Origin: Tsukamurella conjunctivitidis
GTDB taxonomy: Bacteria; Actinomycetota; Actinomycetes; Mycobacteriales; Mycobacteriaceae
NCBI RefSeq assembly: GCF_007858475.1
Contig: NZ_VIGX01000016.1
Location: 1 to 64,000 of the forward strand
Length of the DNA: 64,000 nt
Reading direction: 5' to 3'
Part shown: positions 16,345-24,915 of the stretch, piece by piece
How positions within the stretch are numbered: position 1 is the first letter of the stretch
Layout of the letters: each line of letters opens with the position of its first letter
Position numbers and translations under genes: made by a program
Notes under the pieces: model-generated
What the model saw: the letters and a program-made list of their open reading frames with translations, nothing else
Told to the model about the DNA's origin: nothing
Database searches by the model: none

Positions 16345-17387
16345 GTAGCGCGACCGACACCCGGGTGGCGATCGAGTTCCGCGAGGCCACCCGGGATTTC
16401 GGCACGACCAAGGCGCTCGACGGGGTCAGCTTCTCGATCCCCGAGGGGTCGATCACCGGAGTGATCGGCCAGTCCGGCGCCGGCAAGTCGACGCTGATCC
16501 GCACCATCAACGGGCTCGAATCGACCACCTCCGGCGAGGTGCGCGTACTCGACACGGTCGTGGGCACGCTCGGCGAACGCGACCTGCAGAAGCTGCGCGC
16601 CCAGGTGGGCATGATCTTCCAGCGGTTCAACCTCATGAACTCGCGCACGGTGGCCGGGAACGTCGAGTACCCGCTCACGCTCGGCGACCTGTCGAAGGAC
16701 GAGCGGCGCAAGCGCGTGGCGGAACTGCTCGACTTCGTCGGCATCGGCGACAAGGCGAAGCAGTATCCGAACAAGCTGTCCGGTGGACAGAGCCAGCGCG
16801 TCGGCATCGCCCGCGCGCTGGCCCGCAATCCGAAGATCCTGCTCGCGGACGAGGCCACCAGCGCGCTCGATCCCGGCACCACCAGTGAGGTCCTCGACCT
16901 GCTGCTGCGGGTGAACCGCGAGTTCGGCACCACCATCGTGGTGATCACCCACGAGATGGACGTGATCCGGCGGATCTGCGACACCGTCGCGGTCCTCGAT
17001 CACGGCAGGCTCGTCGACTACGGGCCGGTGTACGACGTCTTCGCCGCTCCCACCTCGCCCGCCACCACCTCGCTCATCCACGCGGCGGTGGGCGACGACG
17101 TGGCGCCGGAGACCCTGCGGCGCCTGCACGCCGCGCGTCCCGGCACCGTCGTCACCGTCGACGTGCGGGACGAGCCCGACGCCCTCGACGCGGCGGAGGT
17201 CTTTGCCGCGCACGGCACCGGTGCCCGCGTCCTCTACGGCGGAGTCGCCGAGGTGGGTGGCCGGCCCTTCGGCTCACTGACCTACTCGGTGACGGGTGAG
17301 GATGCGGCCGTGGCCGCGGCGGTCGCCCAGCTGGGTTCCCTCGCGCACGTCAAAGACCCGCAGACCGGTCAGGAGATCGCGCGATGA
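16341..17387 (+). CDS. metN: Methionine ABC transporter ATP-binding protein
   Basis: The 348-residue ATPase of a D-/L-methionine importer. Walker A GQSGAGKST (about 43-51), ABC signature LSGGQ (about 146-150), Walker B ILLADEA with the following TSALDP, and the switch His in VITHEMD. The C-terminal 80 or so residues form the NIL/ACT-like domain that in E. coli MetN binds methionine and inhibits transport when the cytoplasmic pool is high. It overlaps metQ and metI by 4 bases at each end, indicating one operon. Confidence 0.94.
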   Translation: MSSATDTRVAIEFREATRDFGTTKALDGVSFSIPEGSITGVIGQSGAGKSTLIRTINGLESTTSGEVRVLDTVVGTLGERDLQKLRAQVGMIFQRFNLMNSRTVAGNVEYPLTLGDLSKDERRKRVAELLDFVGIGDKAKQYPNKLSGGQSQRVGIARALARNPKILLADEATSALDPGTTSEVLDLLLRVNREFGTTIVVITHEMDVIRRICDTVAVLDHGRLVDYGPVYDVFAAPTSPATTSLIHAAVGDDVAPETLRRLHAARPGTVVTVDVRDEPDALDAAEVFAAHGTGARVLYGGVAEVGGRPFGSLTYSVTGEDAAVAAAVAQLGSLAHVKDPQTGQEIAR

Positions 17388-18070
17388 CCCACCCGACCTT
17401 CCTCGACGACGTCTTCCCGCCCGGGACGCAGGACGTCTTCGTCGACGCGATCGGCGAGACGGTCCGCCTCGTCGGCATCACCATGATCGTCGGCGGCCTG
17501 CTCGGCCTGATCTACGGCACGTTGCTCTACGCCACCCGCCCGGGCAACTTGCTCGCGAACCGCGCCGTCTTCTCGGTTCTCAACGTGTTGGTCAACATCA
17601 TCCGGCCGATCCCGTTCATCATCTTCATCACGGCGATCGCGCCGATCACCAAGGAGGTGATCGGCACCCGGATCGGCGTGGAGGCCGCCGCCTTCGCGAT
17701 GACCGTGATGGCGACCTTCGTGATCGGGCGCGTCGTCGAGCAGAACCTCGTGACCGTCGATCCCGGCGTCGTCGAGGCCGCACGGTCGATGGGGGCGAGC
17801 AAGTTCCGCACACTCGCCACCGTCGTCATCCCCGAGGGCCTCGCGCCGCTCACCCTGGGCTACACGTTCATGTTCGTGGCGGTGGTCGACATGTCCGCCA
17901 TGGCCGGCTACGTCGGCGGCGGCGGCCTGGGCGACTTCGCGCGCCAGTACGGCTACCAGCAGAACAACTGGCAACTGACGCTGGTGGTGATCGTGGTGCT
18001 CATCGTGGTGGTGCAGATCGCGCAGTTCTTCGGCAACTGGCTCAGCCGCCGGTTGCAGCACCGTGACTGA
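17384..18070 (+). CDS. metI: Methionine ABC transporter permease
   Basis: A 228-residue permease with about five membrane helices and the EAA coupling loop (EAARSMGASKFRT) that contacts MetN. The family motif near the end (GYVGGGGLGDFARQYGY) is characteristic of MetI. The ATG overlaps the metN stop (ATGA). The following MFS gene starts inside its last codons, so the operon extends to that transporter. Confidence 0.94.
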   Translation: MTHPTFLDDVFPPGTQDVFVDAIGETVRLVGITMIVGGLLGLIYGTLLYATRPGNLLANRAVFSVLNVLVNIIRPIPFIIFITAIAPITKEVIGTRIGVEAAAFAMTVMATFVIGRVVEQNLVTVDPGVVEAARSMGASKFRTLATVVIPEGLAPLTLGYTFMFVAVVDMSAMAGYVGGGGLGDFARQYGYQQNNWQLTLVVIVVLIVVVQIAQFFGNWLSRRLQHRD

Positions 18071-19349
18071 GACCGGCACGGTCGCGTCGCCCGCGACGGG
18101 ACCGAACCGGCGCACCCAGATCCTCACCGGGTCGGTGGGGCACCTCGTCGAGTACTTCGACTGGAGCGCCTACTCGTTCCTGGCGATCTACTTCTCGCGC
18201 CAGTTCTTCCCCGGCGATGCCGAATCGGTGGTGCCGCTACTGGCGACGTTCACGGTCTTCGCCGTCGGATTCCTCGCCCGGCCGGTCGGCGGCATCGTCA
18301 TGGGCCGCATGGCCGACCGGTACGGGCGCCGCCCGACGCTGGCCGTCGGGGTCGCGATGATGGGGCTGGGCAGTCTCGTCATCGGCGTGGCGCCGACCTA
18401 CGCGCAGGTGGGCGTCCTCGCCCCGATCATCCTCGTGGTGGCGCGCCTGATCCAGGGGCTGTCCACCGGCGGCGAACTCTCCACCGCCACCGCCTTCCTC
18501 GTCGAATCCGCGCCCGCCGGCCGGCGCGGTGCCTACGGCAGCATCGTCAACGTCGGTTCCAGCCTCGGCAAGGTGCTGTGCCTGTTCGCCATCACGCTCC
18601 TGGTCGGCGCGGTCGGCGCGGACGCGATGGCCGACTGGGCGTGGCGCGTGCCCTTCCTCGCCGGAGCGGTCCTCGCGGTGGTGGCCTGGTGGATCCGGCG
18701 CAGCGCCAGCGAGACCCTCTCCGACGCGGGGACGCCCACGGGGGCGAGCCCCTACCGCGAGATCCTCACCGGTCACCGGGCCGATGTCGCGCGCGCCTTC
18801 GTCCTCGCCTCGACCACGGCCGCGGTCTTCTACGCCTGGAGCACCTTCGTGCCCACCTGGGCGATCCTCACCCAGGGGCTGAACAAGGAGAGTGCCGTGA
18901 TCATCTCGGCGATCGCCTTCGCCGTCTACGGCCTCGTCCAGATCCCGCTCGGCCTGCTCTCCGACCGGATCGGCCGCAAGCCGATGATGTGCGCCTTCCT
19001 CGTCGCCGGGGCCGTGGCCACGGTCCCGCTGTTCCTCGCCCTCTCCGACGGTTTCGGCACGGTACTGGCCGTGCAGTGCGTGGGCATGGGGATCACGGCC
19101 CTCATGATGGCGAGCCTCGGTACCGCGCTCGCGGAGATGTTCCCGGCGCGGATCCGCGTGCTCGCCACGGGAACCTCCTTCGCCCTCGCGACGGCGATCT
19201 TCGGGGGCACGATCCCCGCCATCGGGACCGCGCTGCACGGGCGCGGGCTCGACCTCGCGTTCCCGATCTACCTCGTGGTGCTGCACCTCGTCGCGCTGCC
19301 GGTGGCGCTCCGCTGCCGCGAGACCGCGCACGCCCCGCTCCCGGATTGA
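18063..19349 (+). CDS. MFS transporter, metabolite:H+ symporter (MHS) type
   Basis: A 428-residue, 12-helix symporter. The N-terminus (GHLVEYFDWSAYSFLAIYFS, then PVGGIVMGRMADRYGRRPTL) is diagnostic of the MHS branch that imports organic acids, osmolytes or aromatic acids (ShiA, ProP and KgtP relatives). It starts with a GTG 8 bases inside metI, so it is translated from the methionine-importer mRNA. That linkage suggests the substrate is connected with methionine or its keto-acid or salvage products; this is inference and the substrate is unknown. Confidence 0.85.
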   Translation: MTETGTVASPATGPNRRTQILTGSVGHLVEYFDWSAYSFLAIYFSRQFFPGDAESVVPLLATFTVFAVGFLARPVGGIVMGRMADRYGRRPTLAVGVAMMGLGSLVIGVAPTYAQVGVLAPIILVVARLIQGLSTGGELSTATAFLVESAPAGRRGAYGSIVNVGSSLGKVLCLFAITLLVGAVGADAMADWAWRVPFLAGAVLAVVAWWIRRSASETLSDAGTPTGASPYREILTGHRADVARAFVLASTTAAVFYAWSTFVPTWAILTQGLNKESAVIISAIAFAVYGLVQIPLGLLSDRIGRKPMMCAFLVAGAVATVPLFLALSDGFGTVLAVQCVGMGITALMMASLGTALAEMFPARIRVLATGTSFALATAIFGGTIPAIGTALHGRGLDLAFPIYLVVLHLVALPVALRCRETAHAPLPD

Positions 19350-19423
19350 ACACCGTTTCGGTTCATCGCGACCTGCGCCTTTCCGGTCCGAACCGGTGGT
19401 CGATCCGGGGTTAGGGTGAGGGT

Positions 19424-20320
19424 ATGACCGATGCGCTGGCGGAGTACGAGACGTACCTGCGGCTCGAGCGCGGCCGCAGCGAGCACACCGTGCGCGCCTA
19501 CCTCGCCGACCTGACCGCCCTGCTCGCCTTCGCGGCGGAGCGCGGGGTGGCGGCGGACAGTCTGGATCTGGCGACCCTGCGCGCCTGGCTGGGGGAGCGG
19601 GCGGCCGCCGGTGCCGCGCGGACCACCCTCGCGCGACAGGCCTCGTCGGCCCGCACCTACACGGCCTGGGCCGCCCGCCGCGGGCACCTGGACGCCGACC
19701 CGGGCGTCCGGCTCAAGGCCCCCCGCGCCCACCGCACGCTCCCCGCGGTCCTCTCCTCCGACGACGCCGGGCAGGCCCTGCGGAACGCCGCATCCGGCGC
19801 CGCGGAGGGCGACCCGATCGCCGTCCGCGACCTCGCGATCGCGGAGACCCTGTACGCCACGGGGATTCGCGTGAGCGAGCTGTGCGGGCTCGACCTCGGC
19901 TCCGTCGACCACGGCCGGCGCGTGCTCACCGTGATCGGCAAGGGCGACAAGGAGCGGACCGTGCCCTTCGGGGCGCCCGCCGGGGCCGCCCTGCGCCGCT
20001 GGCTCGACGAGGCCCGCCCCGGGCTCGTCACCGACCGCTCCGGCAGCGCCCTGTTCCTCGGGGCGCGCGGCGGGCGGCTCGACCCGCGGCAGGCGCGGAC
20101 CGTCGTGCATCAGGTCACAGGGTCGGTGCCGGGCGGTCGGGAAGTGGCGCCGCACGGCCTGCGGCACACCGCCGCCACGCACCTGCTCGACGGTGGCGCG
20201 GACCTGCGCGTCGTGCAGGAGCTCCTCGGCCACTCCTCGCTGGCGACCACCCAGCTGTACACGCACGTGAGCGTCGCGCGACTGCGGGCGGCCCACGAGC
20301 AGGCGCACCCGAGGGCCTGA
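19424..20320 (+). CDS. xerC: Tyrosine recombinase XerC
   Basis: The 298 residues match the length of M. tuberculosis XerC. An N-terminal SAM-like DNA-binding domain (about 1-95, with [14 protein letters not shown]) precedes the catalytic domain, in which the conserved residues are all present: Arg149 in [10 protein letters not shown], Lys in [12 protein letters not shown], His244 and Arg247 in [12 protein letters not shown], His270 in LGHSS and the nucleophile Tyr279 in TTQLYTHV. It resolves chromosome dimers at dif. TAGGGT at 19412-19417 is 6 nt before the ATG (leaderless). The position after dprA is conserved in the order; there is no sign that it belongs to a mobile element. Confidence 0.95.
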   Translation: MTDALAEYETYLRLERGRSEHTVRAYLADLTALLAFAAERGVAADSLDLATLRAWLGERAAAGAARTTLARQASSARTYTAWAARRGHLDADPGVRLKAPRAHRTLPAVLSSDDAGQALRNAASGAAEGDPIAVRDLAIAETLYATGIRVSELCGLDLGSVDHGRRVLTVIGKGDKERTVPFGAPAGAALRRWLDEARPGLVTDRSGSALFLGARGGRLDPRQARTVVHQVTGSVPGGREVAPHGLRHTAATHLLDGGADLRVVQELLGHSSLATTQLYTHVSVARLRAAHEQAHPRA

Positions 20321-20324
20321 CGGA

Positions 20325-21884
20325 CTAGTCGCGCCAGCTCCGTTCGAAGGGCAGCCGCCAGGCGTTCGGCGCGATCAACTGGTGGATCGAGTTCGGGCCC
20401 CACGAACCCGGCTCGTACTGCCGCACCGGCGGCGGATCGTCGAGCAGCGGGATGGACCGCTCCCACAGCGATTCGATGCCCTCGGCGGTGGTGAACAGTG
20501 TGTGATCGCCGTTGATCGCGTCGAGGATCAGCCGCTCGTACGCCTCGAGCACGTCGTCGGCCTGCTCGGTGTCCTCGGTGGAGAACTGCATCGACAGCTT
20601 CGACAGCCGCATGCCGGGGCCCGGGCGCTTGCCGTAGAAGGACAGCGAGACCTTGGACTCGTCGGCCAGGTCGAAGGTCAGATGGTCCGGGCCCTGCTGC
20701 CCGATGCCCGAGCCCGCCGGGAACATCGACTTGGGCGCCTCCTTGAAGGCGATCGAGATGATCCGCATGCCCTGCGCGAGCTTCTTGCCGGTGCGCAGGT
20801 AGAAGGGGACGCCGGCCCAGCGCCAGTTGTCGATCCGTGCCTTCAGCGCGATGAAGGTCTCGGTGTCGGATTCGGGGTCGACGCCCTTCTCCTGCCGGTA
20901 ACCGGCGTACTGGCCGCGGATCACGTCGTCGGGCCGGATCGGCTCCAGCGAGCGGAAGACCTTGTTCTTCTCCTCGGAGATCGCGCGCGGCTCGAGAGCG
21001 GTCGGCGGCTCCATCGCGACGAAGGCCATCACCTGGAACAGGTGCGTGACCACCATGTCCTTGTACGCGCCGGTGGGCTCGTAGAACGCCGCGCGCGCGT
21101 CGAGTCCCAGCGATTCGGGGATGTCGATCTGCACGTGGTCGATGAAGTTGCGGTTCCAGATCGGCTCGAACAAGCCGTTGGCGAAGCGGAAGGCCAGGAT
21201 GTTCTGGGCGGCCTCCTTGCCGAGGAAGTGATCGATCCGGAAGATCTGCTTCTCTTTGAAGGTCTTGTGCACCTCGTCGTTGAGGGCCAGCGCCGATTCC
21301 AGGTCCTCGCCGAAGGGCTTCTCCATGATCACCCGCGAGCGGTCGACGAGGCCCGCCGCGTTGAGCGTCTCGATCACCTTGGTCGCGGCCTTGGGCGGCA
21401 CGCTGAGGTAGTAGAGGCGGCGCACCCGCTCGCGGTCGCCCTGCGCGTCCGCGTCGGCCAGCTCCTGCTCCTTCGTCGCGACCGCTTCGGCGAGCGCGGT
21501 GGGCCCGGCGGAGGTGTTGACGTAGGAGAGCTTGGGCGCGAAGAGTTCCCACTGCTCGGCGGTGAGCTTGCGGGCGCCGAGCTCGTCGATCGCCTTCTTG
21601 GCGAAGGCGCGGAACTCGTCGTCGGTCATGTCGTCGAGGCTGGTGCCGATCACGCGCATGTCGGGCGCGAGGCCGGAGACCGCGAGATATCCGAGCCCGC
21701 ACAGGAGTTTGCGCCGCGCGAGATCGCCGGTGGCGCCGAACAGCACCACCAGCGTGGGATCGTCCTGCGGAGCCGTGCGGGAGCGCCGCGTGGAGCCGCT
21801 GGGGTACGCGATCGTCTGTGCCTCCTGAAGCCGTTCCGCCTTCGCGTCGTCCTGGGTCGATTCTGGCGTGCTCGCGTCCGTCAC
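20325..21884 (-). CDS. zwf: Glucose-6-phosphate 1-dehydrogenase
   Basis: A 519-residue enzyme that oxidises glucose 6-phosphate to 6-phosphogluconolactone with NAD(P)+. The NADP-binding loop is VLFGATGDLARRK (about 47-59), the substrate site RIDHFLGKE (about 215-223), and the C-terminal domain carries FYLRTGKKL and SLSFYGKRPG. A disordered 40-residue N-terminus precedes the fold. The gene stands alone here, without tkt, tal, opcA or pgl, so it is separate from the usual actinobacterial pentose phosphate operon and may be a second isozyme. It is convergent with xerC, only 4 nt apart. Confidence 0.93.
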   Translation of the reverse strand: MTDASTPESTQDDAKAERLQEAQTIAYPSGSTRRSRTAPQDDPTLVVLFGATGDLARRKLLCGLGYLAVSGLAPDMRVIGTSLDDMTDDEFRAFAKKAIDELGARKLTAEQWELFAPKLSYVNTSAGPTALAEAVATKEQELADADAQGDRERVRRLYYLSVPPKAATKVIETLNAAGLVDRSRVIMEKPFGEDLESALALNDEVHKTFKEKQIFRIDHFLGKEAAQNILAFRFANGLFEPIWNRNFIDHVQIDIPESLGLDARAAFYEPTGAYKDMVVTHLFQVMAFVAMEPPTALEPRAISEEKNKVFRSLEPIRPDDVIRGQYAGYRQEKGVDPESDTETFIALKARIDNWRWAGVPFYLRTGKKLAQGMRIISIAFKEAPKSMFPAGSGIGQQGPDHLTFDLADESKVSLSFYGKRPGPGMRLSKLSMQFSTEDTEQADDVLEAYERLILDAINGDHTLFTTAEGIESLWERSIPLLDDPPPVRQYEPGSWGPNSIHQLIAPNAWRLPFERSWRD

Positions 21885-21944
21885 GGGAGGAATCGTCGCA
21901 TTCTCCGACGGTCCGCGCGCGACGGCACGGCGATCGGGTCCGAT

Positions 21945-22451
21945 TCATCCCGCTGCGTCCGGCAGCAGCCGGACCGGTGCGGCGCCGACGAGCAGCAACG
22001 GGTTGAAGTACTCGGCGGCGTGTCCCGCGCCGCGGCGCAGGCCCCAGTGCAGGCACGCCGCCGCCGGGCAGCCCTCGTGCCCTGCGGCGACGCGGCCCAG
22101 TGGCGATCCGATCCCCACTCCGTCGCCCACGCGGACTACCGGATCGGCGATCGGCTCGTACGTGGTGAGCAGGCCGTTCGGGTGGAGCACCGAGACCACG
22201 ACGCGGTCGTCGACGCGGCCCACGTGGTGCACCCGCCCGGCGCCCGCGGCGTAGACCGTCTGGCCGGGGACGGCGGCCAGGTCGGCGCCGCGGTGGCCCC
22301 GTCGCCAGCGCTTCTCCGGATTCGCGAAGGGGCGGGCGACCGCCGGCCGCGGGTCCAGCGGCCAGTCGTAGTCGCCCGCCGCCACCGGAGCGGGCGCGCA
22401 GGCGCGCGCGACGATGAGGGCGACGAGGGCGGCACGGACGGCGGTACGCAT
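21945..22451 (-). CDS. M23-like (LytM) peptidase, exported
   Basis: A 168-residue protein with a signal peptide (hydrophobic 8-25) and a compact LytM domain. The zinc motif HRGADLA gives His53 and Asp57. The usual HLH motif reads CLH (Cys133, Leu, His135), so the first His, a catalytic residue in well-studied M23 enzymes, is replaced by Cys. A homologue occupies the same chromosomal neighbourhood in M. tuberculosis (Rv2891, next to rpsB). It may cleave or bind peptidoglycan; loss of peptidase activity is possible. Confidence 0.8.
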   Translation of the reverse strand: MRTAVRAALVALIVARACAPAPVAAGDYDWPLDPRPAVARPFANPEKRWRRGHRGADLAAVPGQTVYAAGAGRVHHVGRVDDRVVVSVLHPNGLLTTYEPIADPVVRVGDGVGIGSPLGRVAAGHEGCPAAACLHWGLRRGAGHAAEYFNPLLLVGAAPVRLLPDAAG

Positions 22452-22501
22452 GTCCCGACGGTGCCGCAGCAGTCCCGTGGGGGACGAGCCGCGCGGTGCC
22501 T

Positions 22502-22530
22502 CCTGTGGACGGATCCCGCGTTTCCACAGG
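22502..22530 (-). terminator. Hairpin after the ICMT-like/DCC gene
   Basis: CCTGTGGA (22502-22509) and TCCACAGG (22523-22530) form a perfect 8-bp stem with a 13-nt loop, 24 nt past the end of the minus-strand cassette and before the M23 gene. It may end that operon; a regulatory role is also possible. Confidence 0.45.
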
Positions 22531-22553
22531 GGCTTGACACCGCCCGTCCCGGG

Positions 22554-23861
22554 CTACGTGCGGGTGTCTCCGGGGAGCCGGCGCGGCCCGCCGCCGAGCG
22601 CGTCGGCGGCGACCTGCAGGATCGGGGCGATCAGGGGCGCCCGGAGCACCCAGCCGACGACCGCCCAACCCAGCCCGAGGTGTTCGAGGCCGCGACCGAT
22701 CGCGCCGAGCCCCGACGCCGACGCGGCGGGGGTGCCGTCCGCGGCGGTGCGGGTGTAGTGCACGCGGCGCAGGCCGGCCGGATGGCCCTCCGCGGCGCGG
22801 ATCCGCAGCTGCTCCGGAGCCCGCCGCGCGAACCACTCGCCGACCGGCGCGCAGACCGAGCAGGTCGCGGACACCCACAGCTCGGCCTCCCCGTCGCCGT
22901 CGACGGGCCGCCGCCGCGGGCGCCACGCGGGTACCCCGCGCCGGTAGTCGCCCCACGCGGGTCCGCATCGCCGCTGTAACTCGCCGTCCTCGTGCAGGGC
23001 CGCCAGACCCGCGGAGAACACGACCGCGACCAGGGCGGCCGCGGCGAGCCGCCACTCGAGCAGGGCCGCGGCCTCGACGAGCAGGATCGCCGCGGCGCAG
23101 GCCTGCATTGGATTCGCGACGTAGGCGTACGGCCCCGTCCGGACCAGGCGCGGCGGGGGATCCCAGGGGAACGGCGTGCCGCCGTGGTCGGCGAACTCCC
23201 CGACCGCGCGCTGGGCGACGATCGCGAGCAGCACGCCGGCCTGCACCCACAACGACAGCACCGGGCGGGGCCACACGGCGAGCGCCTCGCCCCACGTCCG
23301 GCCCGCGACGGCCAGTGCGACCGAGGGGAGGCACCACGCGAGGATCGCCGTGAACAGCACCGTCTGCAGCCACGAGCGCACCCGCACGGCCCGCCCGCGC
23401 GCCGTCAGCTCGCCCAGCACGAGCCCGGGGACGAGCGCGAGCGCCACGGCGAGCGCCTCGCCCCACAGCCAGGTGCGCCCGAGTACGACGAGCGGCTCGA
23501 GGGAGGCCATGGCGAGCAGGTCCGCGGCGATGAGGACGGCTCCGGTGAGCGCGGGCCGCACCACCGCGCCCAGCAGCACCGGCACCGCACCCCACAGGAC
23601 GGCCCAGCCGAGGACGACGTCGATCGGCACGCCCGACCAGGTCGATCCGTCCACCGGATGGTCGGGGCTGCCGAAGGACCACCAGCCCGCCCGGACCGCG
23701 ACGGCGTTCAGGGCGACCAGCGCCACCGCGTTCCAGAGCGCGCCGAGGGCAGCGCCGGCCCGGCGTCGCCGATCGGCGGTGAGTGCCGCGGCCACCGCGA
23801 GCAGCCACGGGACCAGGGCCACGGCGGGCCGCAGCACCTCCAGCGGCAGTGCGGTGCCCAC
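22554..23861 (-). CDS. ICMT-like methyltransferase fused to a DCC thiol-oxidoreductase domain
   Basis: A 435-residue fusion. Residues 1 to about 300 are polytopic and end in an isoprenylcysteine carboxyl methyltransferase-like core: VRTGPYAYVANPMQ, then HEDGELQRRCGPAWGDYRRGVPAWRP, the two SAM-binding motifs of that family. Residues from about 330 resemble DUF393/DCC thiol-disulfide oxidoreductases: a CSVC redox motif after a beta-strand (LWVSATCSVCAPVGEWF) and the closing segment ILQVAADALGGGPRRL. The GTG start is 1 nt after the stop of the preceding gene. The substrate is unknown; true protein-prenyl methylation in bacteria is not established. Confidence 0.7.
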   Translation of the reverse strand: MGTALPLEVLRPAVALVPWLLAVAAALTADRRRRAGAALGALWNAVALVALNAVAVRAGWWSFGSPDHPVDGSTWSGVPIDVVLGWAVLWGAVPVLLGAVVRPALTGAVLIAADLLAMASLEPLVVLGRTWLWGEALAVALALVPGLVLGELTARGRAVRVRSWLQTVLFTAILAWCLPSVALAVAGRTWGEALAVWPRPVLSLWVQAGVLLAIVAQRAVGEFADHGGTPFPWDPPPRLVRTGPYAYVANPMQACAAAILLVEAAALLEWRLAAAALVAVVFSAGLAALHEDGELQRRCGPAWGDYRRGVPAWRPRRRPVDGDGEAELWVSATCSVCAPVGEWFARRAPEQLRIRAAEGHPAGLRRVHYTRTAADGTPAASASGLGAIGRGLEHLGLGWAVVGWVLRAPLIAPILQVAADALGGGPRRLPGDTRT

Positions 23862-23862
23862 G

Positions 23863-24915
23863 TCAGCCGGGGAGGGCGAGCGAGCCGACGAGGTAGTCCG
23901 CCGCCCGCTGGGCGACGGTCCGCTCCAGCGGGGTCCAGTACGCCGCGGGCGCGAGGCGTCGCTCGAAGGTCAGCGACCAGGTGACGCGCGTGCCGCCGTC
24001 GGCGGACGCCCAGCGCACCGTCGAGGCGCGCCAGGCGAGCCAGGTCGCGATCGGGGTGTCGTCCTGTTCCGCGACGTAGTCGACGGAGCGGTCGCCCGCC
24101 GCGGCCACGCGGAGCGTCAGGGTCGACGGGGCGGTGCCCCAGTGGTGCCCGTGCAGCGGCGCCGCGCGCCGCGGCGCCCCGCTGAAGACGATGTGCCGCG
24201 CGTCGCCCGGCGCCAGGCCCTCCGAGTGGTCCTCGAGCGGGCGGGGGAAGCCGAGCGCCAGGAGACCGGTGGGCTCCACGAAGCGCAGCGGCCCGGCGAC
24301 GGCGGCGCGGACCTGCTCCGGCGGGGCGGCCACGATCCGCTCGGCGACGACGGTGTTCTCGGCCGGCAGCGTCAGGGCGGGGACCGCGCCCTCCGTCGAC
24401 GCGACGGCCAGCAGGATCGCCGGCACGACGACCGCCCGTGCGCCCCGCGCGGTGTTGCGGGCCGCCTTGACCAGGACCGCGACGAGCAGGGCGACCGCGT
24501 AGACGAGTGGCGCCGCGAACAGGATGCACACCACGCCCTCGCCGGCGAAGATCGCGGCGATCAGCAGGAACAGCGTGGTGCCCTTGAGCACGATGCCGTA
24601 GGCACTGGTCGACGGTCGGGAGATCACGAGCAGGGCGGCCAACAGGGCGGGCAGCCCGACGTAGAACACCGACGTCTGGTTGAGCCAGCCGTTCATGGAT
24701 CGCATCAGCAGGCTGCCGATGATGCAGACCACGATGAGCGCGAGCATCGTGAGCACCGCGGGCCGTCGGCTCAACGGCACCGGCTCGGCGTTCTCCCGGT
24801 CCGCGATCTCCGCGTCCGCGGCGCCGTCCGACGAGTCGGCGGACGGCGTGGGCTCGTCGGCCCCGGGCGCGGGTTCGGTCCCGCCCGGGGAATCCGGCGG
24901 AGGGGGAGTACTCAC
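23863..24915 (-). CDS. Membrane protein with SRPBCC/START-like C-terminal domain
   Basis: A 350-residue protein: a Pro/Ser/Asp-rich cytoplasmic N-terminus (about 50 residues), four to five membrane helices (about 52-175), then a C-terminal domain (about 185-345) with the pattern of the helix-grip SRPBCC fold (VVAERIVAAPPEQVRAAVAG at the start, VTWSLTFERRLAPAAYWTPL near the end). Such domains bind hydrophobic ligands. It starts with GTG overlapping the M48 gene stop (GTGA) and is followed after 1 nt by the ICMT-like fusion, so all are translated together. No precise function is assigned. Confidence 0.7.
   Translation of the reverse strand: MSTPPPPDSPGGTEPAPGADEPTPSADSSDGAADAEIADRENAEPVPLSRRPAVLTMLALIVVCIIGSLLMRSMNGWLNQTSVFYVGLPALLAALLVISRPSTSAYGIVLKGTTLFLLIAAIFAGEGVVCILFAAPLVYAVALLVAVLVKAARNTARGARAVVVPAILLAVASTEGAVPALTLPAENTVVAERIVAAPPEQVRAAVAGPLRFVEPTGLLALGFPRPLEDHSEGLAPGDARHIVFSGAPRRAAPLHGHHWGTAPSTLTLRVAAAGDRSVDYVAEQDDTPIATWLAWRASTVRWASADGGTRVTWSLTFERRLAPAAYWTPLERTVAQRAADYLVGSLALPG

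Noticed and set aside
19424-20320. Integrase of a mobile element
   Set aside because: Length, active-site residues and the dprA-side location all match chromosomal XerC. No attachment repeats or phage genes flank it.
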